Assembly (NCBI GenBank): GCA_002392275.1
Contig: DGGQ01000055.1
Coordinates: 1 to 41,421, forward strand
Length of the DNA stretch: 41,421 nucleotides
DNA from: Treponema sp. UBA3870
GTDB lineage: Bacteria; Spirochaetota; Spirochaetia; Treponematales; Treponemataceae
Reading direction: 5' to 3'
Of the stretch, positions 1-8,153 are shown in pieces (the first letter of the stretch is position 1; each line of letters begins with the position of its first letter). Made by a program: the position numbers and the translations under genes. The notes under the pieces were generated by a model. The model was not told the origin of the DNA and did not search any database. It saw nothing but the letters and a program-made list of their open reading frames with translations.

Positions 1-2
1 GC

Positions 3-809
3 AACGACATGGTTGAATATTTTGGCTCCCAGCTTGACGGATACATTTTCACACAGAACGCATGGGTCCAGAGCTACGGAACTAGATGCGTGAAACCTCC
101 AATCGTCTGGGGAGATGTGAGTCGCCGGGGGCCAATGACTGTTGAATGGTCGGTGTTTGCCCAAAGTCAGACAAAAAAAATTGTCAAGGGAATGTTGACC
201 GGGCCTGTCACAATTTTGAACTGGTCGTTCCCACGTGAGGACATAAGTTTAAAGGAGCAGGCACAGCAGATTGCCCTCGCCATTAGAAGTGAAGTCCTGG
301 ACCTTGAGAAAAATGGAATACGAATCATCCAGATTGACGAAGCCGCTCTGAGGGAAAAACTTCCGTTAAGACACGCGGACTGGCACACAGAGTATCTTGA
401 CTGGGCAATTCCAGCTTTCCGGCTTGTCCATGCGAAAGTCAAAGCCGACACTCAGATTCACACGCATATGTGCTACAGCGAGTTCAATGACATAATCCGT
501 GACATAGATGCAATGGATGCGGATGTAATCACATTTGAGGCAAGCCGTGCGGATTTGAAAATTCTGGACGCACTGAGGGAGGCCAATTTCAGAACGGAGG
601 TTGGTCCCGGAGTTTATGACATCCATTCCGCCAGAGTTCCGTCGGTCAACGAAATCAAGAACGCGCTGAAAAAAATGCTCTCGAAAGTGCAGAAGGAAAA
701 GCTCTGGGTCAATCCAGACTGCGGATTAAAGACACGCGGGGAAGCGGAAACGGAAGCGAGCCTTGCAAATCTGGTCCAGGCAGCAAAGGAACTCAGGGCA
801 GAGATTTAA
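3..809 (+). CDS. metE: Cobalamin-independent methionine synthase, C-terminal part (5' end outside window)
   Basis: Transfers a methyl group from 5-methyltetrahydropteroyl-polyglutamate to homocysteine, the last step of methionine synthesis, in the cytosol. The 268 visible residues are the C-terminal catalytic barrel of MetE: they open at the conserved NDMVEYFG segment and contain VKGMLTGPVTILNWSF. The zinc ligands are visible as the His and Cys of IHTHMCYSE and the Cys of NPDCGLKTRGE, so the active site is intact. The reading frame is open to the left edge, so the start lies outside the window; the full family length is about 750 aa. A terminator follows within 25 bp, so metE is transcribed separately from the trp genes. 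The assignment is secure. Confidence 0.97.
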   Translation, partial: NDMVEYFGSQLDGYIFTQNAWVQSYGTRCVKPPIVWGDVSRRGPMTVEWSVFAQSQTKKIVKGMLTGPVTILNWSFPREDISLKEQAQQIALAIRSEVLDLEKNGIRIIQIDEAALREKLPLRHADWHTEYLDWAIPAFRLVHAKVKADTQIHTHMCYSEFNDIIRDIDAMDADVITFEASRADLKILDALREANFRTEVGPGVYDIHSARVPSVNEIKNALKKMLSKVQKEKLWVNPDCGLKTRGEAETEASLANLVQAAKELRAEI

Positions 810-829
810 AAATTACCGTAAAAAAATTT

Positions 830-859
830 GGCTGGTTCACAATGGACCGGCCTTTTTTT
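830..859 (+). terminator. Intrinsic terminator after metE
   Basis: A GC-rich stem (GGCTGGT pairing with ACCGGCC, one G-T pair) closes a short loop and is followed by seven T. It lies 21 bp after the metE stop and before the trp promoter. Confidence 0.85.
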
Positions 860-885
860 GTTTTAAAAATTTTTTCGTGTTTCTA

Positions 886-914
886 TTGACAGTAACAGCT
901 TTTTCTCTTATAAT
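886..914 (+). promoter_or_regulatory. Consensus sigma-70 promoter of the trp operon
   Basis: TTGACA at 886-891, a 17-bp spacer and TATAAT at 909-914 match the vegetative consensus in every position. Predicted initiation near 921 leaves a leader of about 24 nt that contains AAGGAG at 933-938. The leader has no room for a leader peptide or attenuator, and no clear operator palindrome was seen. Regulation, if any, must act at initiation. Confidence 0.9.
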
Positions 915-944
915 GTTTCTATAAATAGAAGCAAGGAGATTCCA

Positions 945-2573
945 ATGATTGCGTTCATAGACAACAAGGACAGTTTCACATTCAATATTGTGCAGAGCCT
1001 GGAGAGAGTTTCGGGCGACTGTGTAAAAGTTTTCCGTTCGGAGGAAGCGAGTGTCGAAGAAATCGATGCGGAAAAACCAAGCCACATAATCATCGGACCA
1101 GGACCCGGCACACCACAGGAAGCTGGCATTTCAATAGAAGCAATCAAACACTTCGCGGGAAAAATCCCGATTCTTGGAATCTGTCTTGGGCATCAGGCAA
1201 TTGGCGCTGCCTTTGGAGCAAACATTGTCGGCGCAAAATATATCCGCCATGGAATTGTCGAGGAAATAAAAACGGACGGTCGGGGCATTTTCCGAAACAT
1301 TGGTCCCAAGGGAAATTTCACCCGCTACCACTCTCTTGTTGTTGAAGAAAAAAGTCTCCCCCAGGATTTTGAAATCTCGGCACGAGCAAAGGACGGCGAC
1401 ATAATGGGAATCCGCCACAAGTCCATGGTGATTGAGGGAGTGCAGTTCCATCCCGAGTCAATTGCGAGCGAAAAAGGTGACGCACTTTTCAAGGCATTCT
1501 TGAACTACAGCCGGGAGAATATTTCGCACGTGCTGATTTTAAACCAGCTCATCGACCAGAAAAAACCGTTGAGCAGAGAGCAGACCGCAAATTTCATAAG
1601 CGAACTCACTGACGGAACAATGGACGAAAAAATTGCTTCATCCGTTTTGACAGCGATGGCCTCACGTGGACTTCCGACAGCGGACGAAATGTCTGGAGCC
1701 GCGCAGGTCATGCTTGCGAAAAAAACAAAGTTCCCTCTGGAAAGTCAGGGACTTGCGGAAATTGTTGGAACAGGTGGAGACGGAAAAGGTTCTTTCAATA
1801 TTTCGTCGATGTCGGCACTGGTAGCTTCAAGCTGTGGACAGGCAATGGCGAAACATGGGAACCGTGCTGTCTCATCCAAATCAGGAGCGGCAGATTTTTT
1901 TGAGGCACTCGGAATCAACATAATGGCGAAACCGGAAAAGACTGCGGAGCTTATCAAAAAAACTGGATTCGGATTTTTAATGGCACCGGTCTACCATTCT
2001 GCAATGAGATTCGCCGCACCAATCAGAAAGGCTCTCGGAATCAAAACAATTTTCAATGTGCTTGGTCCTCTTCTGAATCCTGCAAACGCGGAGTTCGAGG
2101 TCCTTGGTGTATATTCAAAAGAGCTTCTGAAAGATTACGCCCATGCCGCAAAATCGCTTGGAGCAAAACGTGTGATGGTCGTAAACTCAGTGGACGGATA
2201 CGACGAGATTTCTCCATGCGCAATCACAAATGTCTACCAGATTGACGAAAAGGGAAACGAAAATCAGTACATGATTGACCCTGCAAATTTTGGAATCACC
2301 GATGCGGATGAAAACGAACTTTACGGTGGAAACGGAATGGACAACGCAAAACTTGCACTCGAAGTTCTGAATGGCAGAGGACGAAAGACAATCCGATATG
2401 CGGTTGGACTGAACGCTGGGGCCGTGCTCTATCTCTGCGGAAAAGCCAGGACACTTAAGGACGGATACAAAATGGCGCTGGACGCTCTTGATTCTGGAAA
2501 GGCAATGGCAAAGCTGAAGGAAATCCAGAAGACAAGCGAAGAACTAAACGCGGATGAAAAACAAAGCGCATAA
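945..2573 (+). CDS. trpGD: TrpG-TrpD fusion: anthranilate synthase glutaminase + anthranilate phosphoribosyltransferase
   Basis: A bifunctional 542-aa enzyme. Residues 1 to about 195 are a class I glutamine amidotransferase (TrpG) that supplies ammonia to TrpE: the nucleophile is Cys80 in GICLGHQAIG and the dyad is His169/Glu171 in GVQFHPES. Residues from about 200 to the end are TrpD, which joins anthranilate to PRPP: the glycine-rich loop GTGGDGKGSFNIS is at 275-287, followed by KHGNRAVSSKSGAADFFEALG-type sequence. The ATG is preceded by AAGGAG six bases upstream. This is the same fusion order as the enterobacterial TrpD protein. The partner trpE is not in the window, although the gene is first in its operon. 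Next gene trpCF follows after 15 bp. Confidence 0.96.
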   Translation: MIAFIDNKDSFTFNIVQSLERVSGDCVKVFRSEEASVEEIDAEKPSHIIIGPGPGTPQEAGISIEAIKHFAGKIPILGICLGHQAIGAAFGANIVGAKYIRHGIVEEIKTDGRGIFRNIGPKGNFTRYHSLVVEEKSLPQDFEISARAKDGDIMGIRHKSMVIEGVQFHPESIASEKGDALFKAFLNYSRENISHVLILNQLIDQKKPLSREQTANFISELTDGTMDEKIASSVLTAMASRGLPTADEMSGAAQVMLAKKTKFPLESQGLAEIVGTGGDGKGSFNISSMSALVASSCGQAMAKHGNRAVSSKSGAADFFEALGINIMAKPEKTAELIKKTGFGFLMAPVYHSAMRFAAPIRKALGIKTIFNVLGPLLNPANAEFEVLGVYSKELLKDYAHAAKSLGAKRVMVVNSVDGYDEISPCAITNVYQIDEKGNENQYMIDPANFGITDADENELYGGNGMDNAKLALEVLNGRGRKTIRYAVGLNAGAVLYLCGKARTLKDGYKMALDALDSGKAMAKLKEIQKTSEELNADEKQSA

Positions 2574-2588
2574 AAACCGGGGCAGAGC

Positions 2589-4100
2589 ATGAACAACATT
2601 CTTACAGAGATTATTGAAAAACGTCGCGCGGACATTGAAAAACTTGGACCCGATTTTGGAATACAATTGCCAAAAAAAAGAAACAGACCCGTGCATCCAT
2701 TTTTGAAAGACAGGGGCGTGATTCTTGAAGTGAAACGTGCATCCCCAAGCAAGGGAGACATTTCTCCGAATCTTGATTCATACCAGACCGCTCTCTCATA
2801 TTCAAAGTCGGGTGCGGGGGCCGTCAGCTGTCTTACGGAGCAGAACTATTTCAAAGGTTCCCTTTCCGATTTGATGAACGTGTGTCTTGCGGTGGATGAT
2901 TTTGAGTCTGAAACTCATTCACCCGCTCCAGCCGTTTTGAGGAAGGACTTTCTTTTGTCGGCGGACGAGATTGAAATTTCATATCGCGCGGGAGCGGATG
3001 CGGTTCTACTGATTGCTCGTATCCTTGACACTGAAACATTTTTGGAAATGGCACGCGCGGTTGAAAAATTTAAAATGTCCGCGTTGATTGAAATCCGTGG
3101 CGAGGATGATTTGGACAAACTGAAATTCGTCATGGGCAAAGTGAATGGGAAAAAATTTGTATGCGGAGTGAACAGCCGGAACCTTTCAAACTTTAAAATA
3201 GATTTGCTCCGCCCCTGCATGATGATTGAAAAAATCAAGAGCATAATGGGAGAAAACGCAAAAATTATTTTTGAAAGCGGAGTCACAAAATGTGAGTGCG
3301 CAAAAGCTGTCGGCTCGCTGGGATTCTCGGGACTTTTGCTTGGTGAGGCGGCCGCAAAAAATCCTTCCATAAGAAAGAGTCTGGTCGAATCCTTTATGGG
3401 TGCAAAGCTAAACAGGAATGCCGAGTTCTGGAAAAATTATGCGAAGTCGGTGGACGGTATTCCCAAAATAAAAATCTGCGGAATAACCAGAATTGAGGAT
3501 GCGGTTCTTGCGAACAATCTTGGCGCAAGCTTTTTGGGATTCATTTTTTCATCAGCATTTCCACGCAGCGTGAGCCATGACGGGCGGCTAAAAAAATTGC
3601 TCCCCGGTCTCAAAATCTTAAAAACAAAAAAGGTTGCGGTAATCACTGAAATGGAATCGGAGGAAAGCAAAACAGCGGTCCAGCTTGTAAAAGACGGAGC
3701 GTTTGATGTTCTCCAGTTCCACAACATTCCTTATGAAAAAATCCCCGATGAGATTCTGGAGCTTCCTCACTATTTTGCTGTAAAATCCATGGCGGAATAT
3801 GTTTCGCTTTTTGAGAGAGGCGAGATGCGTATTCTCCTGGACCTTCACTGCTCCGGAGGAATTTCGGACAAGGATTTGGATATTTGCGAAAACAACGCGG
3901 CATGCTGCGACACAAGCTCAATGTGGGTCGCCGGAGGAATAAACGCCATGAACATTTGCGATGTCCACAAAAAATTAAGATGCGAACTTATCGATGTCTC
4001 CAGTGGAATTGAAAACGATGGAGAGATTGGAATCAAGGATGAGGAAAAAATGCACAACCTGTTTTTGTTGACAGAGGGGTTATTTCGTGCAAAATTATAG
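2589..4100 (+). CDS. trpCF: TrpC-TrpF fusion: indole-3-glycerol-phosphate synthase + phosphoribosylanthranilate isomerase
   Basis: A bifunctional 503-aa enzyme made of two TIM barrels, catalysing two consecutive steps (PRA to CdRP, then to indole-3-glycerol phosphate). The TrpC half is residues 1 to about 275, with EVKRASPSKG (substrate-binding and catalytic Lys), LRKDFLL, CGVNSRNL and FESGV. The TrpF half begins near residue 293 at KIKICGIT, whose Cys is the catalytic base. The general acid is probably the Asp of ILLDLHCSGG, and DVSSGIE near the C-terminus binds phosphate. The usual TrpF GGTG-x-x-FDW segment is here replaced by SGGISDKDLDI, a small divergence. The start follows a weak GGGG at short distance; translation may be coupled to trpGD. 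Confidence 0.95.
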   Translation: MNNILTEIIEKRRADIEKLGPDFGIQLPKKRNRPVHPFLKDRGVILEVKRASPSKGDISPNLDSYQTALSYSKSGAGAVSCLTEQNYFKGSLSDLMNVCLAVDDFESETHSPAPAVLRKDFLLSADEIEISYRAGADAVLLIARILDTETFLEMARAVEKFKMSALIEIRGEDDLDKLKFVMGKVNGKKFVCGVNSRNLSNFKIDLLRPCMMIEKIKSIMGENAKIIFESGVTKCECAKAVGSLGFSGLLLGEAAAKNPSIRKSLVESFMGAKLNRNAEFWKNYAKSVDGIPKIKICGITRIEDAVLANNLGASFLGFIFSSAFPRSVSHDGRLKKLLPGLKILKTKKVAVITEMESEESKTAVQLVKDGAFDVLQFHNIPYEKIPDEILELPHYFAVKSMAEYVSLFERGEMRILLDLHCSGGISDKDLDICENNAACCDTSSMWVAGGINAMNICDVHKKLRCELIDVSSGIENDGEIGIKDEEKMHNLFLLTEGLFRAKL

Positions 4101-4151
4101 AAACGATATTCAAAAGGACACAATTTAATCGAAGAAACTTTAGGGGACAGC

Positions 4152-5459
4152 ATGGAACAGAACACTAGCCATTCGGACAATGGATTTTTTGACAATTTTG
4201 GCGGAAAATATGTTGCGGAGGTTTTGCGCAGACCGCTCGATGAACTTGAGATTGCATTTTCGGATGCGATGAAGGACAAGGATTTTCTTGAAGAGCTTGA
4301 CATAATCCGGCGCGACTATATTGGACGGGAGACTCCACTTTACTTTGCACCAACAGCGACAAAACTTTTGGGCGGCGCACAGATTTACATAAAGCTCGAG
4401 GGACTTGCGAACACGGGTGCGCACAAAATCAACAACGCGATTGGACAGTGCCTCCTTGCAAAACGCATGGGCAAAAAAAGAATCATAGCGGAAACAGGAG
4501 CCGGGCAGCATGGACTTGCGACAGCCGCTGCGTGTGCGAAGCTTGGTCTCGACTGCACAATCTACATGGGCGAGGTTGATGTGAGACGGCAGCAGCCAAA
4601 TGTGGCGGCAATGGAACTTTATGGAGCAAAGGTTCATCCAGTGACAAGCGGAAGCCGTACATTGAAGGATGCTGTTAATGAGGCAATGAGAGACTGGGCT
4701 GCAAATCCCGACACCACCCACTATGTCTTGGGAAGCGCGCTTGGACCGGCACCATTTCCGGACATCGTTAGGGAGTTCCAGAGCGTGATTGGCCGTGAAG
4801 TAAAAAAACAGGCAGAGGAGCGTGGAATAAAAATTGGAGCGATGGTCGCCTGTGTTGGAGGCGGTTCGAATTCAATTGGATTTTTTGAGCCATTCATAAA
4901 TGAAAAGAGTCCAAGACTGATTGGAGCTGAGGCCGGTGGAGTTGGTCCGAATGTTGGGGAGAACGCAAGCCGGATGACAGGAAACGCTGCGAGGGATGGA
5001 ATCATGCAGGGCTACAAGAGTCGCTTCCTTTTGGACGAGGATGGACAGGCCCTGCCCACACGCTCGATTTCCGCTGGTCTTGATTATTGCGGGATTGGAC
5101 CGCAGCTTGCTGCACTTGGAAAAAAGGGCCGGGTTGAATTCACTTCAGTCCTGGACAGGGATGCTCTTGACGCGGTAAAATTTTTTGCAAGGAACGAGGG
5201 TATACTTTTTGCGCTGGAGTCCGCACACGCTGGAGCCGCAGCATTAAAAATCGCACGCGAAATTCCAAAGGACCAGGCTATTATAATCAACATGAGCGGA
5301 CGCGGGGACAAGGATGTTTTTATAACAAGCCCAGTCTTCCGACCGAACGAGTGGCTTGATTTTCTCCACGCTGAGATTGAAAGGCTTGAGGGCGGAACAG
5401 ATATCCATGAAGCAAAAATCATGGGAGAAAAAAACAAGCAGGCTACGCTGAACAAATAG
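4152..5459 (+). CDS. trpB: Tryptophan synthase beta chain
   Basis: A PLP enzyme that condenses indole with L-serine to give tryptophan, in complex with TrpA. It is 435 aa against the usual 390-400; the surplus is mostly a C-terminal tail after the conserved GRGDKDV segment. The PLP Schiff-base lysine is Lys92 in TGAHKINNAIGQ, and CVGGGSNSIG binds the cofactor phosphate. AETGAGQHG, the serine carboxylate loop, is present. The segment before the lysine reads KLEGLANTGAHK rather than the common KREDL-x-H-T-GAHK, so two usually conserved charged residues differ. The neighbouring TrpA is also atypical. The start is supported by AGGGGA ten bases upstream and by the conserved FGGKYV close after it. 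Confidence 0.95.
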   Translation: MEQNTSHSDNGFFDNFGGKYVAEVLRRPLDELEIAFSDAMKDKDFLEELDIIRRDYIGRETPLYFAPTATKLLGGAQIYIKLEGLANTGAHKINNAIGQCLLAKRMGKKRIIAETGAGQHGLATAAACAKLGLDCTIYMGEVDVRRQQPNVAAMELYGAKVHPVTSGSRTLKDAVNEAMRDWAANPDTTHYVLGSALGPAPFPDIVREFQSVIGREVKKQAEERGIKIGAMVACVGGGSNSIGFFEPFINEKSPRLIGAEAGGVGPNVGENASRMTGNAARDGIMQGYKSRFLLDEDGQALPTRSISAGLDYCGIGPQLAALGKKGRVEFTSVLDRDALDAVKFFARNEGILFALESAHAGAAALKIAREIPKDQAIIINMSGRGDKDVFITSPVFRPNEWLDFLHAEIERLEGGTDIHEAKIMGEKNKQATLNK

Positions 5460-5460
5460 A

Positions 5461-5575
5461 TTCCGCGCAAGGGTATGGAGCACATGCGTAGCATTTCCGA
5501 AGTGAAACGTAGGAATGAGCGTTAGCGAAGTGCGTAACACCCGACCGCCACTTGTGGCGGTTGCGCCCGCATTAA
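5461..5575. repeat. Repeat-like spacer between trpB and trpA
   Basis: This 142-bp gap is compositionally unlike its surroundings. It has two imperfect copies of a unit containing CGTAGC or CGTTAGC followed by GAAGTG (5487-5540). These are followed by a perfect hairpin, ACCGCCACTTGTGGCGGT at 5544-5561, that lacks a T-tract. It resembles a REP-type extragenic palindrome. The frame is open through it into trpA, but no family sequence is encoded there. It may stabilise or process the trp mRNA. Confidence 0.55.
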
Positions 5576-5601
5576 AAAAAACACACATGGGAGAAAAAAT
5601 T

Positions 5602-6363
5602 ATGGGCAAAATAAAATTGATGAGCCACCTTGTTGCTGGATACCCCACCGATGCACTTGCGATGACAGTTGCACGTTCACTTATAAAAGGAGGGGCGGAC
5701 ATTCTTGAAATACAGTTGCCATTCTCCGACCCAAGCGCGGACGGACCAGCAATACAGACTGCCTGCACCGAGGTTCTTGGTAGAAAATACAGAACAGCGG
5801 ACGGACTAAAATTCATTTCGGAAGTCCACAAGGAATTCCCGGAAACAAAAATCTACCTGATGAGCTACGGAAGTCTTGTATACACCCCGGGGGTAGAGAC
5901 ATTTTGCAAAAGGGCAGCCGAATCTGGAGTGAGCGGAATGATAATCCCCGACCTTCCATTTGATTTTGACGAAGGACTTACGGAGGCGTGCAAAAAAAAC
6001 GGTATGACAAACATTCCTGTCGCGGCACCATCGATGAGCAAAGAGAGACTGCACAAACTTGCGCACTCTGGCTTTCCGTTTATCTATGCGGCACTCAGAA
6101 CTGGAATCACCGGAACGGAAACAAAAATTGACGAAGGCACTGTCTCTTTTTTGAAAAAGGTCGCCGAGGGTGGAAGCAAGGTCTACGGTGGATTTGGAAT
6201 CTCGAACGGAAACCAGGCTAAGGCACTGGCGGATTCTGTCGAGGCAATTGTAGCGGGGAGCGTCTTTGTGCGGATAATCACCAAAAACAAAAACGACCCC
6301 GAAAAACTTGCGGCAGCTGTAGAGTCAAAGGCAAGGGAACTTTCAGGACTTTCCGACCGCTGA
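5602..6363 (+). CDS. trpA: Tryptophan synthase alpha chain, short N-terminus
   Basis: Cleaves indole-3-glycerol phosphate to indole and glyceraldehyde-3-phosphate and passes indole to TrpB. The catalytic acids are Glu36 in DILEIQLPFSDP and Asp47 in SADGPAIQ, equivalent to E. coli Glu49 and Asp60. YAALRTGITG is the active-site loop, and GGFGIS and AGSVFV bind phosphate. The start chosen here gives 253 aa (family about 260-270): GGGAG at 5589-5593 is eight bases before this ATG. With this start the protein begins directly at the first beta strand and lacks the N-terminal helix of the E. coli enzyme. In-frame starts at 5515 or 5587 would add sequence derived from the repeat and are less likely. 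Confidence 0.93.
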   Translation: MGKIKLMSHLVAGYPTDALAMTVARSLIKGGADILEIQLPFSDPSADGPAIQTACTEVLGRKYRTADGLKFISEVHKEFPETKIYLMSYGSLVYTPGVETFCKRAAESGVSGMIIPDLPFDFDEGLTEACKKNGMTNIPVAAPSMSKERLHKLAHSGFPFIYAALRTGITGTETKIDEGTVSFLKKVAEGGSKVYGGFGISNGNQAKALADSVEAIVAGSVFVRIITKNKNDPEKLAAAVESKARELSGLSDR

Positions 6364-6378
6364 CCAATGCTTCATGTA

Positions 6379-7953
6379 TTAGACAGCGTTCCCCAAAGAC
6401 CTTCTCTCATTCAAAAAATGCTCGGCCTCATTTTCACCCGACGTTGTTGAATAAAAATAGGGAGTCTCCGCGTCGAACTCTCCCGCACAGGTGTCAACCA
6501 TTTTGAACGAGCGCGGCTGGTACAGAAGTTCACCATCCTTCTGTGTCCGGCCAATCTTTTCCAGTTTGCGCAAAAACCATCTGTCAATTTTTGTGACCGA
6601 ATGTATTTCGTCCACGCTCATTATGCCACGCTTCAACGCCTGGTAGACTGCGAAGATTCTCTGGTCGGTGCACTGCCCCACTCGCTCACGGATTTTCTGG
6701 TCGCCCTCTTTTTCAAAACTTGGAAGGGTCAAATCCTTCACGCCAATCTCCAGTCCTCTCGCAGCCTTTAAAATTGCCTCCTCAAAATTTTGACCAACCG
6801 CCATAACCTCTCCTGTCGCCTTCATCTGTGTTCCAAGCTTCCGGGATGCGTAAACAAATTTGTCGAAAGGAAATTTCGGCATCTTCACGACGACATAATC
6901 AAGCACAGGCTCAAAACATGCCTTCGTTTTTTTGGTAACAAAATTTGGAATCTCGTCCAGCGTAAAACCGACCGCAATCATGGCAGCCACTTTCGCAATT
7001 GGATATCCAGTTGCCTTGCTCGCCAATGCGGACGACCGCGACACACGTGGGTTCACCTCAATCACCGCATACTCAAAGCTGTCGGGGTTCAGCGCAAACT
7101 GACAGTTGCATCCACCCTCAATCTCCAGAGCGGATATTATGTTCAGCGCGGCACTTCTGAGCATCTGATACTCCCGGTCGGCAAGGGTAACGGTCGGGGC
7201 AATAACAATCGAGTCGCCTGTATGCACTCCCACGGGATCAAAGTTTTCCATGGAGCAGACGGTTATCACATTCCCGGTGGAGTCACGCATCACCTCGAAC
7301 TCAATTTCCTTCCACCCGGATATGCACTTTTCAACAAGAATCTGGTGAATTGGGGAACGGTGGAGTCCGTTGTGCGCAATCTCGTCCAGCTCCCTGTCGT
7401 TCTTTACAATTCCACCGCCAGTTCCGCCAAGAGTGAAGGCCGGTCTGATTATCGCAGGAAAACCAATCTCGTTGTGGACAAAATCCACCGCATCCTCGTA
7501 GCTCGTCACAACCTTCGACGGAATCACAGGCTCCCCTATCGACTCCATGGTGTCCTTAAAAATCTGTCTGTCCTCCGCTTTGTCGATTGTCTCTGGTCTA
7601 GCACCAAGAAGACGCACACCATGGCTCTCCAGAAATCCTGACTTAGCAAGCTCCATCGAAAGAGTGAGACCGGTCTGTCCGCCAAGGGTCGAAAGAAGCG
7701 AGTCCGGTTTTTCCTTTTCGATAATTCTCTCCAGGGTTATAAGGTTCAGAGGCTCCATGTAGATTTCATCCGCCATCTCAGGGTCCGTCATAAGAGTCGC
7801 GGGATTCGAGTTCACAAGGCACACCTCAAGACCGAGCGACCTCAAAGCCTTGCATGCCTGGTTTCCTGCGTAATCAAATTCGGCGGCCTGACCAATAACA
7901 ATGGGACCGGAGCCAATAATCAAAACCTTGTGGATGTTTTTATTCAGCGGCAT
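6379..7953 (-). CDS. carB: Carbamoyl-phosphate synthase large chain, N-terminal half only
   Basis: CarB makes carbamoyl phosphate for pyrimidines and arginine. This 524-aa protein matches only the first half of the usual 1,070-aa chain. VLIIGSGPIVIGQAAEFDYAG starts the pre-ATP-grasp fold. The carboxyphosphate ATP-grasp domain has RPAFTLGGTGGGIV and EVNPRVSRSSALASKATGYP. The oligomerisation domain ends at MVDTCAGEFDAETPYFYST. The chain stops 22 residues later, exactly where the second half (GSGPIRIGQG-like) normally begins. Only 15 bp separate its stop from the convergent trpA stop, so the missing half cannot lie next to it. No carA is present in the window. GAGG seven bases before the ATG supports the start. 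It is either a genuinely split CPSase or a truncated remnant. Confidence 0.92.
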   Translation of the reverse strand: MPLNKNIHKVLIIGSGPIVIGQAAEFDYAGNQACKALRSLGLEVCLVNSNPATLMTDPEMADEIYMEPLNLITLERIIEKEKPDSLLSTLGGQTGLTLSMELAKSGFLESHGVRLLGARPETIDKAEDRQIFKDTMESIGEPVIPSKVVTSYEDAVDFVHNEIGFPAIIRPAFTLGGTGGGIVKNDRELDEIAHNGLHRSPIHQILVEKCISGWKEIEFEVMRDSTGNVITVCSMENFDPVGVHTGDSIVIAPTVTLADREYQMLRSAALNIISALEIEGGCNCQFALNPDSFEYAVIEVNPRVSRSSALASKATGYPIAKVAAMIAVGFTLDEIPNFVTKKTKACFEPVLDYVVVKMPKFPFDKFVYASRKLGTQMKATGEVMAVGQNFEEAILKAARGLEIGVKDLTLPSFEKEGDQKIRERVGQCTDQRIFAVYQALKRGIMSVDEIHSVTKIDRWFLRKLEKIGRTQKDGELLYQPRSFKMVDTCAGEFDAETPYFYSTTSGENEAEHFLNERRSLGNAV

Positions 7954-7973
7954 TTTCTAACCTCGTTCAGCGC

Positions 7974-8012
7974 AAAAAAAATGGCGACACCGCAATCAAA
8001 AACAGTGTCACC
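7974..8012 (-). terminator. Intrinsic terminator in the carB leader (candidate attenuator)
   Basis: On the minus strand GGTGACAC pairs with GTGTCGCC (8 bp, one G-T) and is followed by A and eight T. It sits between the predicted carB promoter (8025-8053) and the carB ATG at 7953, so it would stop transcription before the gene unless antiterminated. An alternative CAGT/ACTG pairing at the 5' end of the leader could compete with it. Confidence 0.7.
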
Positions 8013-8024
8013 ATCGACTGCCAT

Positions 8025-8053
8025 AATCTAGCACAAAATAATTTTTTTGTGAA
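8025..8053 (-). promoter_or_regulatory. Predicted carB promoter
   Basis: On the minus strand TTCACA, a 17-bp spacer and TAGATT match the vegetative consensus in 5/6 and 4/6 positions. Initiation near 8018 gives a leader of about 65 nt that contains the terminator hairpin and then the GAGG ribosome site. Confidence 0.55.
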
Positions 8054-8113
8054 GTAGCCTGCCCCCACAAACAACAGTGGAACTTAAAACTTCAGTTTCA
8101 GGGATGCCCAATA

Positions 8114-8150
8114 TTGACACTCCAATTCAATTTGGATAATATGAATCCAA
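8114..8150 (+). promoter_or_regulatory. asnB promoter with overlapping operator-like palindrome
   Basis: TTGACA at 8114-8119, a 17-bp spacer and TAATAT at 8137-8142 form a strong vegetative promoter. An inverted repeat with arms TTGGAT (8132-8137) and ATCCAA (8145-8150) straddles the -10 box and predicted start point. It is a plausible operator, but no cognate regulator is encoded nearby. Confidence 0.7.
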
Positions 8151-8153
8151 TAT

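Noticed and set aside
5515..5601. N-terminal extension of TrpA
   Set aside because: It encodes repeat-derived sequence and a good ribosome site precedes the later ATG at 5602.
6790..7641. 283-aa open frame on the plus strand
   Set aside because: It lies antisense inside carB, has no recognisable family and a composition expected of a shadow frame.
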